Below, piece after piece: positions 1 to 7,919 of a stretch of 50,452 bases of DNA. The stretch is taken from contig CACYQD010000023.1 of assembly GCA_902776475.1 (NCBI GenBank), positions 1-50,452 on the forward strand. The letters run 5' to 3'. This stretch comes from an uncultured Prevotellaceae bacterium. GTDB taxonomy: Bacteria; Bacteroidota; Bacteroidia; Bacteroidales; Bacteroidaceae. The notes under the pieces were generated by a model, which saw nothing but the letters and a program-made list of their open reading frames with translations, made no database searches and was not told the DNA's origin. Every line of letters starts with the position of its first letter. Position 1 is the first letter of the stretch. Both the position numbers and the translations under genes were made by a program.

Positions 1-48
1 GATGAATGAAATCTCAATGAAAAACTTCCACAAACGGGTTAAGTTGTA

Positions 49-56
49 TACCTTTG
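49..56 (+). promoter_or_regulatory. Promoter -7 box (TACCTTTG) before the IS110 non-coding region
   Basis: The octamer matches the Bacteroidales -7 consensus TAnnTTTG. It would start transcription near base 62, just before the hairpin-rich stretch at 80-173. No TTTG is found 19-21 bp upstream, so only the -7 element supports it. Confidence 0.35.
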
Positions 57-61
57 TTGTA

Positions 62-244
62 TAAAGGAACAACTGACCTCCTGAAGGGGGAAACTATTGC
101 ACCCAGGAAGCCTTAAAGGCTATGAGAGGTAACCGTCCCCTTCAGGCAAGCTGCAAAGGCAAGATAGATTGCCAGGACATAGATCCTAATTAGAGTTTCA
201 GCCTATACAGCTTGATGGCCAGTTTACAATTCAAATGCAAAGTT
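62..244 (+). ncRNA. Candidate IS110 bridge RNA (structured non-coding left end)
   Basis: About 180 nt without a convincing ORF precede the transposase. The sequence shows a perfect 10-bp stem CCTGAAGGGG (80-89) with CCCCTTCAGG (137-146), enclosing a hairpin AGCCT (109-113) / AGGCT (117-121). A further hairpin GGCAA (158-162) / TTGCC (169-173) follows. In the IS110 group the region 5' of the recombinase is known to encode a bridge RNA whose internal loops pair with target and donor DNA. Assigning it here is inference from position and structure. The unpaired stretches 90-108 and 122-136 are the obvious candidates for a guide loop. Confidence 0.5.
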
Positions 245-1297
245 ATGAAAAAAATCGCAGTGGGCATTGATTTCGCCAAAGAAAAGTTTGACATGACGGC
301 AATAAACGTGGTAGAAAGGACGTCTGTGCACGGACAGTTCAAGAACTCCCCCATGGGGGCCAGGGACATGCTGCGCGCCGTGAGGAAATTCGCGCGCGGC
401 ATCGATTCTGAGGATTGGATGTTCTGCGGTGAGGACACGGGATACTACAGTCAGAGAGTCACCCGTTATCTCACGGAGAAGGGTTACTTCATGTGGCTGC
501 AGAATGCATACAGCATCAAGAGGTCTGAGGGTGTCATAAGAAGAGGGAAGGACGACAAGGCAGACTCCCGCTGTATCGCCGAGTACGCACGCAGGTTTGA
601 GGACAAGGCTGTAAGGTACAAGTTGCCGCCGAAGGAACTCGAGGACCTCAAGATGCTGCTCTCTCAGAGGGATCTGCTTGTGAGTGCCAAGACAAAACTC
701 CATAACAGCACCTCGGAAATACCAGAAAGGAAGGTCCAGGGAAGTGCCGTCAGCCTGATCAAGTCGGCCAACAAGAGGGTCTGCAGGATAATCGACGATG
801 AGATCAAGAAGCTGGAGGATAAGATGGATGAGATTATTGACAGCGTAGAGGCAATCAAGGAAAACTACGACATTCTCTGTTCTTTCACAGGAGTGGCAAG
901 AATCAACACGCTCGCATTCATCGTATATACGGAAAACTTCACCAAATTCGACTTCAACGCCAGGAAAATCGCCACCTACTGGGGAGTGGCTCCTTTCCAC
1001 AGAGAGTCGGGAACGTCTGTACACACATCACCTCATGTAAGTGGATTCTGCAACAAGAAACTAAAGGCACTCATCGGTAATGCGGCAACAGTGGCCATCA
1101 AATACAATTCTGTCATCAATGCATACTACAACAGGCTTCTCGAAAGGGGGAAATGCCCCATGATAGCAAAAAACAACGTGAAGAACAAGATCATACACAT
1201 ACTTACCGCCATGGTCAGGAATAAGCAAAAGTTTGACAAGGAGTATTTTTTTACATTTGACACAAGTGTTAAAAACGTTAAAACCCTTGCTTCTTAA
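245..1297 (+). CDS. IS110-family transposase (DEDD recombinase)
   Basis: A 350-aa recombinase that excises and inserts its element. The N-terminal DEDD RuvC-like domain begins at VGIDFAKEKFD (D9), followed by the EDTG motif and the RRGKDDKADS region supplying later acidic residues. A coiled middle part (residues about 150-215) leads to the C-terminal Transposase_20 domain from about residue 225 (TGVARINTLAF, then HRESGTSVHTSP). That domain holds the catalytic serine region and the usual NKKLKALIGNAA helix. The start at 245 gives the family's normal N-terminus (MKKIAVGIDFA); an in-frame ATG at 212 adds 11 unconserved residues. Length is normal, so the copy looks intact. The final codons and stop lie inside a 28-bp tandem duplication. 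Confidence 0.92.
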   Translation: MKKIAVGIDFAKEKFDMTAINVVERTSVHGQFKNSPMGARDMLRAVRKFARGIDSEDWMFCGEDTGYYSQRVTRYLTEKGYFMWLQNAYSIKRSEGVIRRGKDDKADSRCIAEYARRFEDKAVRYKLPPKELEDLKMLLSQRDLLVSAKTKLHNSTSEIPERKVQGSAVSLIKSANKRVCRIIDDEIKKLEDKMDEIIDSVEAIKENYDILCSFTGVARINTLAFIVYTENFTKFDFNARKIATYWGVAPFHRESGTSVHTSPHVSGFCNKKLKALIGNAATVAIKYNSVINAYYNRLLERGKCPMIAKNNVKNKIIHILTAMVRNKQKFDKEYFFTFDTSVKNVKTLAS

Positions 1298-1339
1298 TAT
1301 AGATTACCTCTCCCTTGCTTCTTAATATAGATTACCTCT
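1284..1339. repeat. 28-bp tandem duplication spanning the transposase stop codon
   Basis: Two identical 28-bp units, 1284-1311 and 1312-1339. Each carries CCTTGCTTCTTAA (the end of the transposase) and ends in ACCTCT, where the REP-like palindrome begins. It may be a scar of repeated IS insertion or excision, or a slippage duplication. Confidence 0.85.
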
Positions 1340-1366
1340 CCCCAAGGGAGAGGGATAAGTTTGCAG
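1335..1366 (-). repeat. REP-like palindrome interrupted by the IS110 element
   Basis: Read on the minus strand this is TGCAAACTTATCCCTC followed by the palindrome TCCCTTGGGGAGAGG. That is the same head seen in the REP copies at 11420, 11451 and 11594. The conserved TTAGGTGAGGG tail is absent and replaced by IS sequence, which marks the insertion point just after the GAGAGG arm. Confidence 0.7.
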
Positions 1367-1397
1367 TAATAGGATATGACTTGCAAAGGTAATGTCT

Positions 1398-1437
1398 AAA
1401 CTCCCAAACTCCCAAACTCCCAAACTCCCAAACTCCT
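1398..1437. repeat. 8-bp tandem repeat (CTCCCAAA)n
   Basis: Four perfect CTCCCAAA units (1401-1432) with partial units on each side. An open frame runs through it on the minus strand but looks non-coding. The rest of the gap 1298-1674 holds an inverted repeat TTACGAAAAAA (1524-1534) / TTTTTTCGTAA (1563-1573) and a possible -7 box TAATTTTG (1571-1578) for the downstream esterase. Confidence 0.8.
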
Positions 1438-1674
1438 ATTTTCCCAAACTCCACTCCTTTCAACTTGAGAAAGTCGTATTTTCCTATCCCGAGACGAAGT
1501 AACTTCGATGCGCCGCATCCCAGTTACGAAAAAACGCCCTTGTTTGGTGTGGCATTCCAAGTTTTTTTCGTAATTTTGTGAGCGAATTAGAAGTTCTTGC
1601 GGCCAATGTCTGGACAATAGGCTGTTGACCGCTACCGAAACCTGAACATCTCATCTAACTTAAATATCAACTAT

Positions 1675-3459
1675 ATGAAAAAATTTTTGCTTTCAGCAGT
1701 GATGCTGTGCGCCTCGATTGTCATGATGGCACAGCCTCAAGGTGGCTTTGGCGGCTTCCAGAGAGAAGTGAATCTCGAGACCTCGCAGAAATGGGAGGAT
1801 GTCAACTATGCAGGCGATGATATGGCCTACCACACCTGCGACATCTATCTTCCCAAGGTGGAAAAGATTTCCTATCCTGTGGTCATCCATATCTATGGAA
1901 GTGCCTGGTTCAGCAACAACAGTAAGAAAATGGCCGACTTGGGTACCATCGTCAAGGCTCTGCTCGACGCTGGCTATGCCGTCGTTTGTCCCAACCACCG
2001 TTCGAGCATGGACGCTCAATGGCCGGCTCAGCTCCATGACATCAAGGCCGTCGTGAGATTCGTGCGCGGTGAGGCCAAAAAGTATAAGTTTGACACGTCC
2101 TTCATCGCCACCAGCGGTTTCTCTTCCGGCGGTCACCTCTCTTCAGTCACAGCCATGACCAGTGGACAGAAATCTGCTACCGTGGGAAGCGTCAACATCG
2201 ACCTCGAAGGACAACTCGGCCAATTCACCCGTGAGAGCAGCGCCGTCAACGCCGCCTGCGACTGGTCGGGTCCCATCGATCTCACCAATATGGATTGCGG
2301 CGACCACATGTCTTTCGGTCCTGATAGTCCGGAAGCCAAATTGCTCAATGCGAAGCTCTCGGAAAACCCCGATGCCTTCCGCAGCCTCAGTGCCAACACC
2401 TATATTGACAAGAACGACCCGCCCATCATCATTTTCCATGGAGAGAAAGACAATGTGGTGCCTTGCTGCCAAGGCAAATCGTTCTATGAGGCTTTGAAGT
2501 CTGCTGGTGTGAAGACAGAGGCCACATTCGTGCCGGAAGGTGGACATGGCATGGGCATGTATTCGGAGGAGAACCTTCAGAAAATGGTCAATTTCCTCAA
2601 TGCCGCCAGAGGTCCCAAGGCTCGCATCGTGGAGGAGGGAGGAACGGGTCCCTTCAAGGCCGTCATGAAAGAGGAGACATCGCTGAGTGAGCATACGGTT
2701 TTCGTGCCTCAGAATCTCTCTGCGTTCAATGCGAAGAACCCCTTGCCCGTGCTCGTCTGGGGCAATGGCGCTTGCACCAACTCTCCTTGGGAGCACTATA
2801 AGTTCCTCAACGAAATCGCGTCCTATGGATACATCGTCCTGGCTACGGGATTCATCCCCATGGATGAGCAGCCTTTCAGAGGCCCTATGTCGAGAACAGA
2901 ACAGCAGATCGAGTCGATTGACTGGGCCATCGCTCAGAATGCCGACCCCAACTCTCCTTATTACCAGAAGATCGATGTCAAGAACATTTGTGTGGCCGGA
3001 ATGTCATGCGGCGGATTGCAGACCCTCTTCAACTGTGCCGACCCGCGTATCAAAACCCTGATGATCTGCAACAGCGGCCTTTTCAATCAGGAGAACGCAG
3101 GAAGTGCCGTAGGTGGTATGCCGATGCCCCCGAAGTCCAAACTCAAGGAAATCCACACGTCCATCATCTACATCCTCGGTGGCGAGAAAGACATCGCCTA
3201 CAACAATGGTATGGATGATTTCCACCGTATCAGCCATGTGCCGGCATTTGCCGCCAATTTCCCGGTGGGACACGGTGGAACCTATCGTGAGGCTCATGGC
3301 GGTGAGTTCTCCGTGGTAGCATTGGCATGGCTCAACTGGCAACTGAAGGGTGATGCAAAGGCTGCGAAGATGTTCCAAGGCAAGGCTTGCGAACTTTCCA
3401 AGAGAAAGGACTGGACCATTGAGAAAAACGCCTTGATCGACAAGAAAGTCAAGAAATGA
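1675..3459 (+). CDS. Secreted tandem alpha/beta-hydrolase (two esterase domains)
   Basis: A 594-aa protein with a signal peptide (residues 1-20, ending MMAQ) and two alpha/beta-hydrolase domains. Domain 1 (about 45-310) resembles the BD-FAE/carbohydrate-esterase type: HIYGSAW forms the oxyanion region, G148-F-S150-S-G152 the nucleophile elbow, GEKDN the acid and GGHGMG the histidine. Domain 2 (about 330-575) has VLVWGNGAC, the elbow G442-M-S444-C-G446, GGEKD and a late VGHGG histidine. Both triads therefore look complete. Polysaccharide deacetylation or feruloyl-ester cleavage is plausible but not provable from sequence. It is monocistronic, with a strong hairpin just downstream, and is convergent with the CotH/GH127 operon. 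Confidence 0.82.
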   Translation: MKKFLLSAVMLCASIVMMAQPQGGFGGFQREVNLETSQKWEDVNYAGDDMAYHTCDIYLPKVEKISYPVVIHIYGSAWFSNNSKKMADLGTIVKALLDAGYAVVCPNHRSSMDAQWPAQLHDIKAVVRFVRGEAKKYKFDTSFIATSGFSSGGHLSSVTAMTSGQKSATVGSVNIDLEGQLGQFTRESSAVNAACDWSGPIDLTNMDCGDHMSFGPDSPEAKLLNAKLSENPDAFRSLSANTYIDKNDPPIIIFHGEKDNVVPCCQGKSFYEALKSAGVKTEATFVPEGGHGMGMYSEENLQKMVNFLNAARGPKARIVEEGGTGPFKAVMKEETSLSEHTVFVPQNLSAFNAKNPLPVLVWGNGACTNSPWEHYKFLNEIASYGYIVLATGFIPMDEQPFRGPMSRTEQQIESIDWAIAQNADPNSPYYQKIDVKNICVAGMSCGGLQTLFNCADPRIKTLMICNSGLFNQENAGSAVGGMPMPPKSKLKEIHTSIIYILGGEKDIAYNNGMDDFHRISHVPAFAANFPVGHGGTYREAHGGEFSVVALAWLNWQLKGDAKAAKMFQGKACELSKRKDWTIEKNALIDKKVKK

Positions 3460-3485
3460 CGCCGTCTGCTGTCAGACCAGATACG

Positions 3486-3520
3486 ACAACGCCCTCACTT
3501 CCTGAAAGTGGGGGCGTTGT
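3486..3520. terminator. Hairpin terminator between convergent genes
   Basis: ACAACGCCC-T-CACTT pairs with AAGTG-G-GGGCGTTGT around a short loop, 27 bases after the esterase stop. There is little T-tract, so termination strength is uncertain. It could serve both the esterase and the converging CotH gene. Confidence 0.6.
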
Positions 3521-3568
3521 GATATCATAGAGGGCATTGCGCTGTCTTAGCGGGAAGTCGTGATGCTT

Positions 3569-5413
3569 TTAGAGGATGACCTTCCGCGTCTTGTTGCCTT
3601 GACGCACGATATATGCGCCGCGGGGCTGGCCGGAGAGGCTCTTGCCGCAATAACTGCCCGAGATGGTGAATACTTGATAAGGCTCGTCGAAATGGATGTC
3701 CACATCTGCGATGGAGGAGGGGATGAAGGTGTAGTTCAGTCTGTTGTCCATCCATTGCACGCGTTCCTTGATGAAACGGCGCACATTCTCCACCTCCGCA
3801 CTATAACTTCCCCAGATGGTGGGATTTTGATGCACATAGTCCATCATGATGGGCCAGCGCTTGAAATTCAGTTCCTGCGACTGCGCCAGTTCTGCTTCCA
3901 ACTGGTCCACACATTCCACCAGACTTTCCTGACTCAGACCATTCTGGCGGGCTTCGTCCCAGATTTCCACCAACCGGGCTTTGGCCTGGGCATCGCTGAT
4001 CACGATACGGTCCACAAAACTGCGCATATTGCCTGCGCAACTGCCGCCACTGCGGTAGATGTAGTCTCTTTTGGAGTTGACAGGATAGGTGCGGTTGTCA
4101 TTGTTGAAGGCCAGGTCGAAATCCCAGACGGGTCCGGTATAGATGAGGTCATCATCACGCTCCTTATACATGAAGACGCTCCAGTAAGTGTCGGTGTTGC
4201 CCGACAGTTCTCCTACGAGGAAGTGGCGGAGGAAGGTGTTGAGGTCCAGATAGGTTCTCCACTGGGTCTCCATTTTGTTGAAATACCCCCTGATGTAGTT
4301 GTACTGCTCATAGACGATAGAGTCTTCGTCGGGCGACTTGATGGTCACGGGATTGCCTTGAGCAGACCAGAACCATGACGTCTCTTGGTCGGCATAAGCG
4401 TCGATCTCAAAGAAATAGCCTCCGGTGAGCGCGCTTCCCGAGATATCCTGAGGTGTCATCTCAGTGATATCTACCCGGTTTTTGTTGACTTCAACTTGGT
4501 CACACAACTGATAGCATCCTTTGTATTCTCCATTGAGCAGGACATCTACGGCATGACCATAGGGGGTGTAGGGCATTCCCATCCGCCGGCTCAACTCAAA
4601 GGCCAGGAGATTGCGAATCAGCGTCTTGTCTCCATAATTGTTGATGAGGGTCCATTTCTTCGCTTTGGCAGGAGCGTCGAGAACACGCTGTTTCTTGTTG
4701 AACTTGATGCGATAGGGCTTCTTGGGAAAGCTGCGGGAGTAATTGCCTCGCTCGCGGATGCCTCCGGGTTCTGACAGCAGACTCTGTCCGTCGTCTGAGA
4801 TGATGGAGATCTGGGCCTCGATGTCGGTCACCTTGTCGTATGGTATCCTGCCGTCGAGGGTGTGGACACTCACCGTGGGGAGGTTGGTCAGTTGATAGAG
4901 TTGGCTGTTGTCACCTTCGCCCTCATGGCCGTAAAACTCTATCTCGGCGATGTTGCAGCGGGCATCGGATGGACCCACATAGCGCACATAGCGGAAACCG
5001 GCTGAGCAGTCGACGGCGGCGTGGGAAATCATGCCTATCGTGCCCCGCTCCTTGATGATGAAAAGCGGCAGCGCATCCATGAAATCTTCACGGTTGGACC
5101 CCTCGAACACGCCCAGGACCACACGGTCTTCTCCATGCACGTCGTTGCGTGGCGACCAGCCCACCTTGGTGATGACATGCGGACTGCCCAGGTCCAGGCC
5201 CGTCCAGGTGTAGCTGCGATCCCACGAGGCGAAGTAGGTGCTCAAGTCTCCATCGAAGGCCATCTCACGGGTATTGACAGTCGTCGATTTCTGGAATGTC
5301 GTGTAGTCCACGGACTCCGTGGTGCCGATGACCGTGCCGGTCAGTTTCCCGTCTTCGGCCATGACCCATGAGACCGACGACAGTAGCAGATAAATGAGGA
5401 TGCCTCGTTTCAT
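3569..5413 (-). CDS. Secreted CotH-family protein with F5/8-like N-terminal domain and T9SS-like tail
   Basis: A 614-aa protein with a signal peptide (to about residue 19, VMAED). Residues about 25-170 look like a discoidin/F5-8 C sugar-binding sandwich (LDLGSPHVITKVGW, FRYVRYVGPSDARCNIAEIEFYG). From about 190 the CotH domain follows: RGNYSRSFPKKPYRIKF, WTLINNYGDKTLIRN, GCYQLCDQVEV and PVWDFDLAFNN, the last being the kinase-like acidic motif. The last 45 residues (VFTISGSYCGKSLSGQ then GAYIVRQG and KVIL) resemble a T9SS sorting domain. In endospore formers CotH phosphorylates coat proteins; the role in Bacteroidetes is unknown, and carbohydrate-linked context is common. Its ATG overlaps the GH127 stop (ATGA), indicating translational coupling. 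Confidence 0.82.
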   Translation of the reverse strand: MKRGILIYLLLSSVSWVMAEDGKLTGTVIGTTESVDYTTFQKSTTVNTREMAFDGDLSTYFASWDRSYTWTGLDLGSPHVITKVGWSPRNDVHGEDRVVLGVFEGSNREDFMDALPLFIIKERGTIGMISHAAVDCSAGFRYVRYVGPSDARCNIAEIEFYGHEGEGDNSQLYQLTNLPTVSVHTLDGRIPYDKVTDIEAQISIISDDGQSLLSEPGGIRERGNYSRSFPKKPYRIKFNKKQRVLDAPAKAKKWTLINNYGDKTLIRNLLAFELSRRMGMPYTPYGHAVDVLLNGEYKGCYQLCDQVEVNKNRVDITEMTPQDISGSALTGGYFFEIDAYADQETSWFWSAQGNPVTIKSPDEDSIVYEQYNYIRGYFNKMETQWRTYLDLNTFLRHFLVGELSGNTDTYWSVFMYKERDDDLIYTGPVWDFDLAFNNDNRTYPVNSKRDYIYRSGGSCAGNMRSFVDRIVISDAQAKARLVEIWDEARQNGLSQESLVECVDQLEAELAQSQELNFKRWPIMMDYVHQNPTIWGSYSAEVENVRRFIKERVQWMDNRLNYTFIPSSIADVDIHFDEPYQVFTISGSYCGKSLSGQPRGAYIVRQGNKTRKVIL

Positions 5414-7785
5414 TTCACAAGTCTTACTTCATAGATTTCTCCAATCTGCTTGCGTGGTTTGGCCACGAACTTCACGCGGACCTGTGTCTTCCCCTTGAGC
5501 AGTTCGGAAGGAATGGGATAGGTTTCGTACTTGAACTCAGAGATACGGTATTTTCCGGTGTTGTTGACAGACTGCACGAGGGCGTCATCAACGAAAATGT
5601 CAAACTCGTGTGACTTCCATTCGCCCACGCCCCAGTATTTCAGGCGCAGGCTGAGGTCGGTCTGACCATCCGTCTGCATCAGGTAACTGAAATAATGGCC
5701 ATCGCTGGCATCACGGTAGAACACGTCGTTGGAGTTGCCCACATACGACTGGTCCGTTTCCATCTTGTGGTCGGTCTCTGGCTGCTGCTCGCCGGGCTGC
5801 ACTTTGTCAACGGTGCGGGCCTCGAGTGCCTGGCGCTCTTGTTCTGCCTTGGCCAGACCGTCGAGATAATCCTTGTAGCTGTCCTCTGAGAGGGCAAGCC
5901 AGTACATCATGTATCGGGAATCATGAATCTCAAAGAAGGGTTGTATCTCCTGGCGGATGGGATTCTCCATCCTTGTGGAGAGGGTGAAGTGCAGCGGCTT
6001 GCCCTCTATAGGCTTCAACTGATTGGCGATATCCTCTATATGGTTGTTGATCAGGATTGGCGCCTGGTCGATGGGCAGTTTCTTGCCGCTGGCATACTGT
6101 CCGAAACGGCTGTCGTCGGCAATGAGGTGTGCCATGTCTTCCGTGCCGGTCTTCATGCCGAGTAGGATGGGACCATGCATCAAGGCGATGTATTGGGGCT
6201 CGTTGGGCAGGTATTTGATGCTGTTGTGCATGGGGAACTCGATGTCCACCACATCGCCCTTCTTCCATTTGCGGGTGATGGGAACGTAGGATGAGGGTCC
6301 CGTGACAAGGTCCACGGGCTGGCCGTTGACCTTCACCTGAAACTCCCCGGGTTTTACCCAACCGGGATAGCGCACTTGCAGCGTGAACAGTCCTTTTCCC
6401 TTGGCGATGGTGATGCGGCTCGTCTGGGCATAGGGGAAACCGGTTTCCTGGCGCACGACGATGCCCCTCTCTTTCCAGTTGAGTTCTGAAGCGGCATAGA
6501 GATTCACGAAGAGATGGTCACCCTTTCTGGTGTAGATGAACTGACCATATTTTCCGTGGTTCTCCATTCCCGTGCCCACGCAGCACCACATGGCCTCGTT
6601 GGGCGCCGAGTAGTTGCGGTAGTGGCGCGGACGGGCTGGCGTGAAATAGACGTAGCCGCCATGCTCAGGATGCTGCGATGAGAGGATATGGTTGAAGGTG
6701 GCCAGCTCATAGTAGTCGGCAAAACGGGCCTCCGGGTTGCGGCGGTGCAGACCCTCGGTGAGTTTCAGCATGTTGTTGGTGTTGCAGGTCTCCGGACCGT
6801 CGATGTCGTTGATGAAGTCCATGCAGGCATCCTTGCTGGGGAAGTGCTCCCGGCGGGAGTTGCCGCCGAAGGCCAGGGAGCGCTGACCTGTCACGATATC
6901 CCAGAAAAACTGTGCGGCGTCATGGTAGGTCTCATCGTCGGTGCTTAACTCTGATATCCGCTCGAAGCCCACGGCTTTGGGCACCTGTGTGTTGGCATGC
7001 ATGTTGTCCAGACGGTCCTGCCGCTGCAGCATCGGTGTGAGGAGACGGCGGTGAGAGAACCGCTTGGCCACGTCGAGGTACTTTTTCTGGCCTCCGGAGA
7101 TGGCGTAGGCATCAGCCAGCACCTCGTTCATGCCGCCGTGCTCATTGTCCAGCATGCGCTCCATCTGCGCGTCGCTCAACCCTTTCGTCAGGTCGATAGC
7201 CCAGTCGCAGAAACCCAAGAAGAGCGACTTCGCCTGCTCGTTGTCGCAGTAGAGCCATGCGTCCCGCAGGCCGGCATACATCTTGTGGAGATTGTAGAAA
7301 GGTGCCCACGAACCGAAATAGACGCTGAAATCGCCTTTCTTGAAGGTACTCCAGATCCGCTCGCTGTTGGGCATGCCGCCCACATAGCCCTTGCCCCACT
7401 CAGGATGGTTCTTGGCGTTGGCATCGGCACACAGCTGCAGTTCGCTGATCATATACTCCATCCGCTGGCGGCATGCTTCATTGCCCGTGGCGGCATTGAT
7501 GGCCATGGCCGTCAGATAGTGACCACCCACATGCCCGTCGAGTCCGTCCCAGTTGGGATATGCTTTGGCTTTGGGCGTGAGACCGGCTTCCTTGCGGTAG
7601 GGGGCGAGCAGACGGTCGCAGTCATACTTCAGCAGAACCTCGATGTTCAGGTCGCGGGCTTTCTTCAATGGGCCGTCGAGCAGTGTCACGTCGCTGATCG
7701 GAAACTCGTTGGGATACAGTTTGTCCTGCGCTCCAGCAGTGATGATGAAGAACAGAAGGGCGGTGATGGATATCAGTTTTTTCAT
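5410..7785 (-). CDS. GH127 family beta-L-arabinofuranosidase (DUF1680)
   Basis: A 791-aa secreted or periplasmic glycosidase with signal peptide MKKLISITALLFFIITAGAQ. The family signature starts at DVTLLDGPLKKARDLN and continues through the (alpha/alpha)6 barrel (WDGLDGHVGGHYLTAMA). GH127 enzymes use a zinc-bound cysteine nucleophile held by a Glu-Cys-Cys-Cys set. Here E332 and C334 (PETCNTNN) and the pair C401-C402 (MWCCVGTG) are all present, so the enzyme looks active. A C-terminal beta-rich part (about 520-791) includes a YVGNSNDVFYRDA segment typical of the family. It is the first gene of an operon with CotH. Expected substrate is terminal beta-L-arabinofuranose on plant arabinan or glycoprotein glycans; exact specificity is not visible. 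Confidence 0.9.
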   Translation of the reverse strand: MKKLISITALLFFIITAGAQDKLYPNEFPISDVTLLDGPLKKARDLNIEVLLKYDCDRLLAPYRKEAGLTPKAKAYPNWDGLDGHVGGHYLTAMAINAATGNEACRQRMEYMISELQLCADANAKNHPEWGKGYVGGMPNSERIWSTFKKGDFSVYFGSWAPFYNLHKMYAGLRDAWLYCDNEQAKSLFLGFCDWAIDLTKGLSDAQMERMLDNEHGGMNEVLADAYAISGGQKKYLDVAKRFSHRRLLTPMLQRQDRLDNMHANTQVPKAVGFERISELSTDDETYHDAAQFFWDIVTGQRSLAFGGNSRREHFPSKDACMDFINDIDGPETCNTNNMLKLTEGLHRRNPEARFADYYELATFNHILSSQHPEHGGYVYFTPARPRHYRNYSAPNEAMWCCVGTGMENHGKYGQFIYTRKGDHLFVNLYAASELNWKERGIVVRQETGFPYAQTSRITIAKGKGLFTLQVRYPGWVKPGEFQVKVNGQPVDLVTGPSSYVPITRKWKKGDVVDIEFPMHNSIKYLPNEPQYIALMHGPILLGMKTGTEDMAHLIADDSRFGQYASGKKLPIDQAPILINNHIEDIANQLKPIEGKPLHFTLSTRMENPIRQEIQPFFEIHDSRYMMYWLALSEDSYKDYLDGLAKAEQERQALEARTVDKVQPGEQQPETDHKMETDQSYVGNSNDVFYRDASDGHYFSYLMQTDGQTDLSLRLKYWGVGEWKSHEFDIFVDDALVQSVNNTGKYRISEFKYETYPIPSELLKGKTQVRVKFVAKPRKQIGEIYEVRLVK

Positions 7786-7805
7786 GTGTTATTGATTTTA
7801 GTATG

Positions 7806-7813
7806 CAAAGTTA
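7806..7813 (-). promoter_or_regulatory. -7 box (TAACTTTG) for the GH127-CotH operon
   Basis: Minus-strand TAACTTTG lies 20 bp before the GH127 ATG and faces away from the greA promoter in the shared 134-bp gap. The -33 element is not obvious. Confidence 0.5.
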
Positions 7814-7835
7814 CACATTTTTACCAGCTTTTTAG

Positions 7836-7843
7836 TACTTTTG
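7836..7843 (+). promoter_or_regulatory. -7 box (TACTTTTG) for greA
   Basis: A plus-strand match to TAnnTTTG 76 bp upstream of the greA start, divergent from the GH127 promoter. No TTTG is found at -33. Confidence 0.45.
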
Positions 7844-7919
7844 CAGCCATTATTCTAAATTTATGATGCATTAGGCCTGAAAACAGGTCTTGGCATGTGA
7901 GTTAAAACGATGATGCGAT

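Larger units (their letters stand above)
1..1366 (+). mobile_element. IS110-family insertion sequence (left end not resolved)
   Basis: The element comprises a structured non-coding left region, the DEDD transposase gene and a short right end. The right side runs into a REP-like palindrome (CCTCTCCCC / AAGGGAGAGGG, 1335-1354, then ATAAGTTTGCA) that matches, in reverse orientation, the REP copies at 11320-11630. No terminal inverted repeat or target duplication is visible, as expected for the IS110 family. The left junction is not recognisable and may lie before base 1. A 28-bp tandem duplication (1284-1339) sits at the right end and includes the transposase stop codon. Confidence 0.8.

Noticed and set aside
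1396-1617. 73-aa minus-strand ORF
   Set aside because: It runs through the CTCCCAAA octamer array and an inverted repeat; low-complexity translation only.
3560-4378. Long plus-strand ORFs inside CotH, and similar ones opposite GH127, ftsZ, valS and pepD
   Set aside because: They are antisense shadows of strongly supported genes on the other strand.
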